19,531 nucleotides of DNA, from the NCBI GenBank assembly GCA_023428515.1, contig JAEYXI010000352.1:1-19531 (forward strand), written 5' to 3'. The translations under genes were made by a program, and so were the position numbers. Numbering within the stretch: the stretch's first letter is position 1; each line of letters opens with the position of its first letter. The notes below the pieces were generated by a model. The model was not told the DNA's origin, did no database searches, and was given only the letters and a program-made list of their open reading frames with translations. Origin of the DNA: Pseudomonadota bacterium. GTDB taxonomy: Bacteria; Pseudomonadota; Alphaproteobacteria; Rhizobiales; Rhizobiaceae. Below, in pieces: positions 15,454-19,531 of the stretch.

Positions 15454-16468
15454 GACTCTTTTGCGCCGGCATCTCCCCAGTTCCGAGAGTGGTTGGAGCA
15501 TGGGAAGCTTCGGGGCGATCGCGGAATTCCATCAGGACGATGGCGAGGTCGCGGTGATCGACATGCCCCAGGCCTTGACCCGCGCAACCCGGCGCGGCGC
15601 GATATCGCTGGACAGGACGGCGCTGTCGGATGCCGCCCCCGTGGCCTACGAGACGCTCAGCCCGAAGCGGCATCGCTGGAGCCAGGCCCTTGCGCTCTGC
15701 CTGCCGGAACAAGCCGCCCGCGGCGCGGCGCGATCGGTCCTCACCGAACTCGGACCGGATGATTACGCCATTAGAGGCATCGACCGCACCGGCATCCTGT
15801 TCGACATGGGCCTGTCGCTGCCGCAATGCGACTTCTGCATCCGCACCAGCGACCCGAAGCTGCTTGGCGAGCTACGCGCCAATCTCGGGCGCTCTTTGTT
15901 CGAGCACGGCAACAACGCGATGCCGGCAATTCTTGCCGCGCACCCCCATCGCGTGGCTCTCACCAGGCTCGGACGCGTCGAGGTCTATCAGAAGATCGGC
16001 GGTCCCGACACCGGCGGCGTTTCGCCGGCCGGACCGCACACGCACGTGCTGCCAAAACTTCTTCGCAGCGGCCGCACGCATTCGGCCAACACGCCCATTC
16101 CGGAGGGCCTGCTGCCGCTCGCCTATCTTCATCCGGGAAACCCGGTCATCGATCCGATGGGCAAGGATCGGCCGTTCGCGCCTCACCTGCATGAAGAGTT
16201 CCAGGCATTGCTGCTTCGCTACGGCTCGGCCGACTGCAACGAGGCCAAGCAGAAGACGTATTCGGCGGTTGCCGGGCAGCAGCTCCCGGCCGATTTCGCG
16301 ATGCCCGAGGGTCGCCACGCGCGAGCTTCCGTGCGCCTTGCGCTCCGGCAATTGGAGCACAGGGCAAGGCACGCGTCCGACTTGGCAACGCTCACGACGT
16401 TGCAAGGCTGGCTGCTGCTTCACGAAGGCGATCTCGAAGACACCGACGACGACGCGCCCGGGCATTGA
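15440..16468 (+). CDS. Conserved-looking protein of unknown function at the end of the btu operon
   Basis: I do not recognise this 342-residue protein. It has no signal peptide or membrane segment and is probably cytoplasmic. Visible features are a CDFC (CxxC) pair at 130-133, a glycine- and histidine-rich middle (AHPHRVALTRLGRV, then GPHTHVLP with H200 and H202, and LHPGNPVIDP), PHLHEE at 248-253 and an acidic tail EDTDDDAPGH. Several blocks read like conserved motifs rather than random coding. The ATG at 15440 lies inside the 3' end of btuD (14-bp overlap), so it is almost certainly translated with the transporter. A role after uptake, such as handling or modifying cobalamin or its metal, is a guess from position and the Cys/His clusters; a role outside cobalamin metabolism is equally open. 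Confidence 0.7.
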   Translation: MNELETLLRRHLPSSESGWSMGSFGAIAEFHQDDGEVAVIDMPQALTRATRRGAISLDRTALSDAAPVAYETLSPKRHRWSQALALCLPEQAARGAARSVLTELGPDDYAIRGIDRTGILFDMGLSLPQCDFCIRTSDPKLLGELRANLGRSLFEHGNNAMPAILAAHPHRVALTRLGRVEVYQKIGGPDTGGVSPAGPHTHVLPKLLRSGRTHSANTPIPEGLLPLAYLHPGNPVIDPMGKDRPFAPHLHEEFQALLLRYGSADCNEAKQKTYSAVAGQQLPADFAMPEGRHARASVRLALRQLEHRARHASDLATLTTLQGWLLLHEGDLEDTDDDAPGH

Positions 16469-16494
16469 TCGGCATCTGCATGGCGCTCGGCAGA

Positions 16495-16514
16495 GCTCCG
16501 GCCCCACCCGGAGC
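16495..16514 (+). terminator. Hairpin after the btu operon, possible terminator
   Basis: GCTCCGG (16495-16501) pairs with CCGGAGC (16508-16514) over 7 bp with a 6-nt loop, 26 nt after the stop of the last btu-operon gene. No T-run follows directly. The rest of the 225-bp gap to the glutaminase is AT-richer around 16531-16580 and probably holds the glutaminase promoter, but I could not pick convincing -35/-10 boxes. Confidence 0.4.
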
Positions 16515-16693
16515 ATCGCCGGGACTGCGTCATTTGTAAAAAGCTATTATTTCTGCACAGGCCGTTCGCGGATTTTATGTATTGGTCGGTGCATTGTTCC
16601 AATCGGGCTTCTCACCTACCATGTGCAGCCGTTGTCTGTTTTGACAGGTCTTCGACCTCTCTCATCGCTTCCGAGATCCGGCAGGGAGGACAT

Positions 16694-17695
16694 ATGGAAC
16701 TTCTGGACCCCCTCCTAGATCGCGCCAGCGCATACGTCTCGACGGGAAACCTTCCGCCGTCCGACCAGGTGGCGCGGCTGGTCACGGAAGCGCACGAACG
16801 TTTCGGCTCGGTGACGCTCGGAAAGAACGCGCAAGTCTATCCCGCGCTGGCGCGTGTCCCCGACAATCTGTTCGGCATCTGCGTCGCCGGCGGAGATGGT
16901 CGTGTATTCGCGGTTGGCGACGCCGAGCACGAATTCACCATCATGAGCGTATCCAAGCCGTTCATCTTCGCGCTCGTCTGCAACGAGATCGGCGCGACGG
17001 GCGCGCGTGAGCGCCTCGGCGTCAATGCGACCGGCTATGCATTCAACTCGGTCACCGGCATCGAACGGACGCGCGACGGCCGGACCAACCCGATGGTCAA
17101 TGCCGGCGCCATCGCGACGACAAGCCTGGTGCCGGGCGAAAACGAAGAAGCCAAATGGCGTTTCATAAGCGACGGCCTATCACGTTTCGCCGGCAGGAAG
17201 CTCTCGCTCAACGAAGAAGTGTACGATTCCGCGTCGAAGACCAACTTCCGCAATCGCAGCATCGCCTGGATGCTCGAAAGCCTGGGCAGCATCTATTGCG
17301 ACCCCGTCGAGGCAACCGAACTCTATACGCGGCAGTGCTCGCTCAATGTGAGCGCGAGGGATCTCGCCGTGATGGGCGCCACCTTGGCCCACGGCGGCTT
17401 CAACCCGGTCACACGGGAGCAGGTCGTCGAGCCGGATGTCTGCCACTACGCATTGGCTGTGATGCTGACGGCGGGCCTTTACGAAACCTCGGGCGATTGG
17501 CTCTACGAGGTCGGGCTGCCGGGAAAGAGCGGCATCGGCGGCGGCATCGTCACGGTTTCCCCCGGCAAGGGCGGCCTTGGAACCTTCGCACCGCCGCTCG
17601 ACGAAGCCGGCAATTCCGTCAAGGGACAATTGGCCACGCAATATCTATCGCAGAGGCTGGGACTTGATTTGCTGATTTCCTCGCCCGGCAGGTAG
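16694..17695 (+). CDS. glsA: Glutaminase (GlsA family)
   Basis: Hydrolyses glutamine to glutamate and ammonia; a serine-dependent enzyme with a beta-lactamase-like fold. It has 333 residues, slightly longer than the usual 305-310. The catalytic SxxK pair is S85 and K88 in MSVSKPF. Other family blocks are NPMVNAGAI (132-140), YDSASKTNFRNRSIAW (177-192, with Y177), TRQCSLNVSARDLAVMGATLA (212-232) and VGLPGKSGIGGGI (273-285). AGGGAGGA ends 3 nt before the ATG and fixes the start. It is alone on its strand, convergent with the membrane protein 44 bp downstream, and nothing links it to the operons on its left. A role in acid resistance or glutamine use cannot be told apart here. Confidence 0.95.
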   Translation: MELLDPLLDRASAYVSTGNLPPSDQVARLVTEAHERFGSVTLGKNAQVYPALARVPDNLFGICVAGGDGRVFAVGDAEHEFTIMSVSKPFIFALVCNEIGATGARERLGVNATGYAFNSVTGIERTRDGRTNPMVNAGAIATTSLVPGENEEAKWRFISDGLSRFAGRKLSLNEEVYDSASKTNFRNRSIAWMLESLGSIYCDPVEATELYTRQCSLNVSARDLAVMGATLAHGGFNPVTREQVVEPDVCHYALAVMLTAGLYETSGDWLYEVGLPGKSGIGGGIVTVSPGKGGLGTFAPPLDEAGNSVKGQLATQYLSQRLGLDLLISSPGR

Positions 17696-17739
17696 CGGCT
17701 GACGGCCGATATTTCGCCGCGCTACCAACACCCTCCGCT

Positions 17740-18804
17740 CTACAAGGTGCCGCCGGGCCCGGAAGCCTTGCGGCCGTCCAGGCCGAACACCTCGGCGATC
17801 CATAGGCTGGATTCATGCTGGCTGCAGAAGGTCAGGACGGCAATTGTGATCGGGACGCCGATGAACGCGCCAAAAATGCCCCAGAGATAAGCCCACAGGA
17901 AAACGGAAAAGAGCACCACCGCAGGCGACATGGAGAGCGCGCTGCCGGAGACGCGCGGCTCTATATAGCTGCCCACGATGGACTGGATGACATTCAGGCC
18001 GATGAAGATGGCGAGAACGGCCTCCCAGGTCTCATACTGGGTCAGCGCCAGCAAAGACGGCAGCAGGGTGGCGACGAACGGCCCGACAAAGGGAATGTAG
18101 TTGAGGGCAAATGCGATGAAGCCCCATTCCTCGGCGAGCGGCAGCCCGACGGCGCGGGCGAATATCCAGACCAGGGTGCCGGTGACGACGCTCATCGCGG
18201 TGCGGACCACCATGTAGCGTCGTATCTTTCCGGCGGTCCGCCGGCTGCCCTCGAGCAGCACCCGGCTGACTGTCTGGTTGCGCAGCCCCTTGATCCTCCT
18301 GCCGAACGCCTCGACCTCCATCAGGCCCAGCAACACATAGACGAGAGTGATGAACCAGAACGTCAAGGTGCTGTTGAGACGCCCGCTGATCGTCTGCATC
18401 GTGCGCAGGAGCCAGCCTATGCCGAAGTTCTCCGACCAGAACGACGCAATCACGATGCCGCGCTCTTCGAGCCAAAGCCGCGCTACCTCGTAGAACTGCT
18501 GGAAGCGGGCGCTTTCGCCGATGGTCCAGCGGGCCACCTGCCCGAACGCCCATGCGATGAGCCAGCCCAGCGCCACGAAGGTTACGACGACCAGCAGGAA
18601 GCTCAGGGCGAGCGCAGCGTAGCGCGGGAGCATGGTCTGCAGGCGTTGCTGCACCGGCCACGCAAGCGCGATGATGAACAACGCGAAGGCCAGCGGAGCG
18701 AAAACCGAACCTGCCACGGCAAGCACGGCGACCGTCAGCAGCACCGCAATCACGACCTGCGTGGTGCTGATGAGATTGAGACCGGTGCGTTCAGGAGTTT
18801 CCAC
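17740..18804 (-). CDS. AI-2E family transporter (PerM/YdiK-like membrane protein)
   Basis: Integral membrane protein of 354 residues with about eight hydrophobic segments: two near residues 15-50, one or two at 62-90, one near 145-165 and four between 205 and 335. The family signature is clear in NYIPFVGPFVATLLPSLLAL, EPRVSGSALSMSPAVVLFSV and the following LWGIFGAFIGVPI. A soluble stretch (about 95-140) between the first and second membrane blocks is also typical. Some relatives export autoinducer-2 or act as Na+/H+ antiporters, but the substrate here cannot be deduced. The start is GTG at 18804, with GGAG 9 nt upstream. No partner gene is evident, and the 70-bp gap after the amidohydrolase is short enough for co-transcription. 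Confidence 0.9.
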   Translation of the reverse strand: METPERTGLNLISTTQVVIAVLLTVAVLAVAGSVFAPLAFALFIIALAWPVQQRLQTMLPRYAALALSFLLVVVTFVALGWLIAWAFGQVARWTIGESARFQQFYEVARLWLEERGIVIASFWSENFGIGWLLRTMQTISGRLNSTLTFWFITLVYVLLGLMEVEAFGRRIKGLRNQTVSRVLLEGSRRTAGKIRRYMVVRTAMSVVTGTLVWIFARAVGLPLAEEWGFIAFALNYIPFVGPFVATLLPSLLALTQYETWEAVLAIFIGLNVIQSIVGSYIEPRVSGSALSMSPAVVLFSVFLWAYLWGIFGAFIGVPITIAVLTFCSQHESSLWIAEVFGLDGRKASGPGGTL

Positions 18805-18874
18805 GTTCCGGTCTCCGCAAATCTACTCGGCCAAAATGATGCGCCGGCCCGTTATCGATCAGCGTTTCGTCAGA

Positions 18875-19531
18875 TCACAACGTGTTCTTATGAACCGTAC
18901 CGTCCTTCATGATGACGGCGAGGTTCTTTTCCGGATCTTCGATCAGGCGAATGTCGTCGAGAGGATTGCCGCTGACGACAAGCAGGTCGGCCAGCGCCCC
19001 CTGTTCTATAACGCCAAGCTTGCCCTCATAAGGCGTACGGAGATTGGAGAGCGAAAGCAGTTCCGCATTGACCGAGGTCGCCGCACGCAGGATTTCCGCG
19101 TTCGTGTACCAGTTGGTGAGATGCGTCAGAATGATGTTCTGTCGAGGCGTCAGCGCCTGTGAAAACAGGAGATCGGACCCCCAGGCCGTCTTGATCCCAT
19201 ACTTCTTGACATATTCGTAGACCCTCGGCGTCCCGGCGAACATCTGCAGGGCGCGTTCGATGCCGGGGCCGGTCTGCGAGGCAGTATCGTCCAGGGTCAG
19301 GAATGGCTGCATGCTTAGCCAGATCCCATTGTCCGCGATCAGCTTCGCCGTTTCTTCTTCCATAAGATGGCCATGCTCGATACAGGGGACTCCGGCCGCA
19401 ACAGCCCGCCGAACGGCTGCGTCGGACGAGGCATGGACCGTCACATAGGTGTTCCAGTCCCTCGCCACATCTACCGCGGTGCGAAGCTCCTCTTCACTGA
19501 ACGTCAGCATGTCGAGTGGGCTACGCAGAGA
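18875..19531 (-). CDS. Amidohydrolase family protein, C-terminal part (cut by the window edge)
   Basis: The reading frame is open to the right edge, so the N-terminal half lies outside; 218 residues are visible. It belongs to the metal-dependent amidohydrolase superfamily (imidazolonepropionase/prolidase-like). Visible marks are TVHASSDAAVRRAVAAGV with a metal-binding histidine, IEHGHLM with the next one, and AWGSDLLF with the catalytic aspartate at the end of the barrel. The small composite domain closes with GVIEQGALADLLVVSGNPLDDI. The substrate cannot be assigned. The N-terminal HxH metal pair and any signal peptide, which this group often carries, cannot be checked. It is on the same strand as, and 70 bp upstream of, the membrane protein gene. 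Confidence 0.88.
   Translation of the reverse strand, partial: SLRSPLDMLTFSEEELRTAVDVARDWNTYVTVHASSDAAVRRAVAAGVPCIEHGHLMEEETAKLIADNGIWLSMQPFLTLDDTASQTGPGIERALQMFAGTPRVYEYVKKYGIKTAWGSDLLFSQALTPRQNIILTHLTNWYTNAEILRAATSVNAELLSLSNLRTPYEGKLGVIEQGALADLLVVSGNPLDDIRLIEDPEKNLAVIMKDGTVHKNTL

Noticed and set aside
16646..16658. Inverted repeat AGGTC-TTC-GACCT upstream of the glutaminase as an operator
   Set aside because: Five-base arms are too short to be significant in this GC-rich sequence, and no second copy or adjacent regulator gene supports it.
18875..19531. Amidohydrolase as a short complete gene starting at the ATG at 19510
   Set aside because: The frame stays open to the window edge and the family needs an N-terminal half of the barrel, so it is a partial gene.

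Overview
The window looks like a chromosomal segment of a GC-rich alphaproteobacterium, most likely Hyphomicrobiales (Mesorhizobium, Aminobacter or a relative). I infer this from codon and base composition, the short form of PcaB, and the TRAP and TetR genes around the pathway; I could not run a database search. I see no RNA gene, insertion sequence, CRISPR array or prophage.

Region 1 (1-10.4 kb) is a divergent catabolic locus for hydroaromatic acids (quinate/shikimate). On the minus strand a quinate/shikimate dehydrogenase, an SMP-30 lactonase-like protein and two tandem DctP substrate-binding proteins of a TRAP transporter form a tight operon. It runs off the left edge, where dctQ/dctM would be expected. 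On the plus strand a TetR regulator is followed by quiC-pcaD-pcaC-pcaH-pcaG-pcaB, in which every gene after quiC overlaps the one before it. Together they would import the acid, oxidise it, dehydrate 3-dehydroshikimate to protocatechuate, cleave the ring and carry the product to 3-oxoadipate. The last steps (pcaIJ, pcaF) are not here. Two near-identical palindromes lie in the dehydrogenase/tetR intergenic region and over the predicted quiC start of transcription. They differ only by a symmetric base change in both arms, and are very likely the TetR operators.

Region 2 (10.36-16.5 kb) is a cobalamin uptake operon. A TTGACA promoter and a cobalamin riboswitch precede btuB (TonB-dependent receptor), btuF (periplasmic binding protein), btuC (permease), btuD (ATPase) and a 342-residue protein I do not recognise. 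The operon is packed, with ATGA overlaps at btuF/btuC and btuC/btuD and a longer overlap into the unknown gene. The end of the leader holds a GGGG/CCCC/GGGG arrangement that could switch the btuB ribosome binding site.

Region 3 (16.5-19.5 kb) holds unrelated genes: a glutaminase (plus strand), an AI-2E/PerM family membrane protein (minus strand) and the C-terminal part of an amidohydrolase (minus strand) that runs off the right edge.
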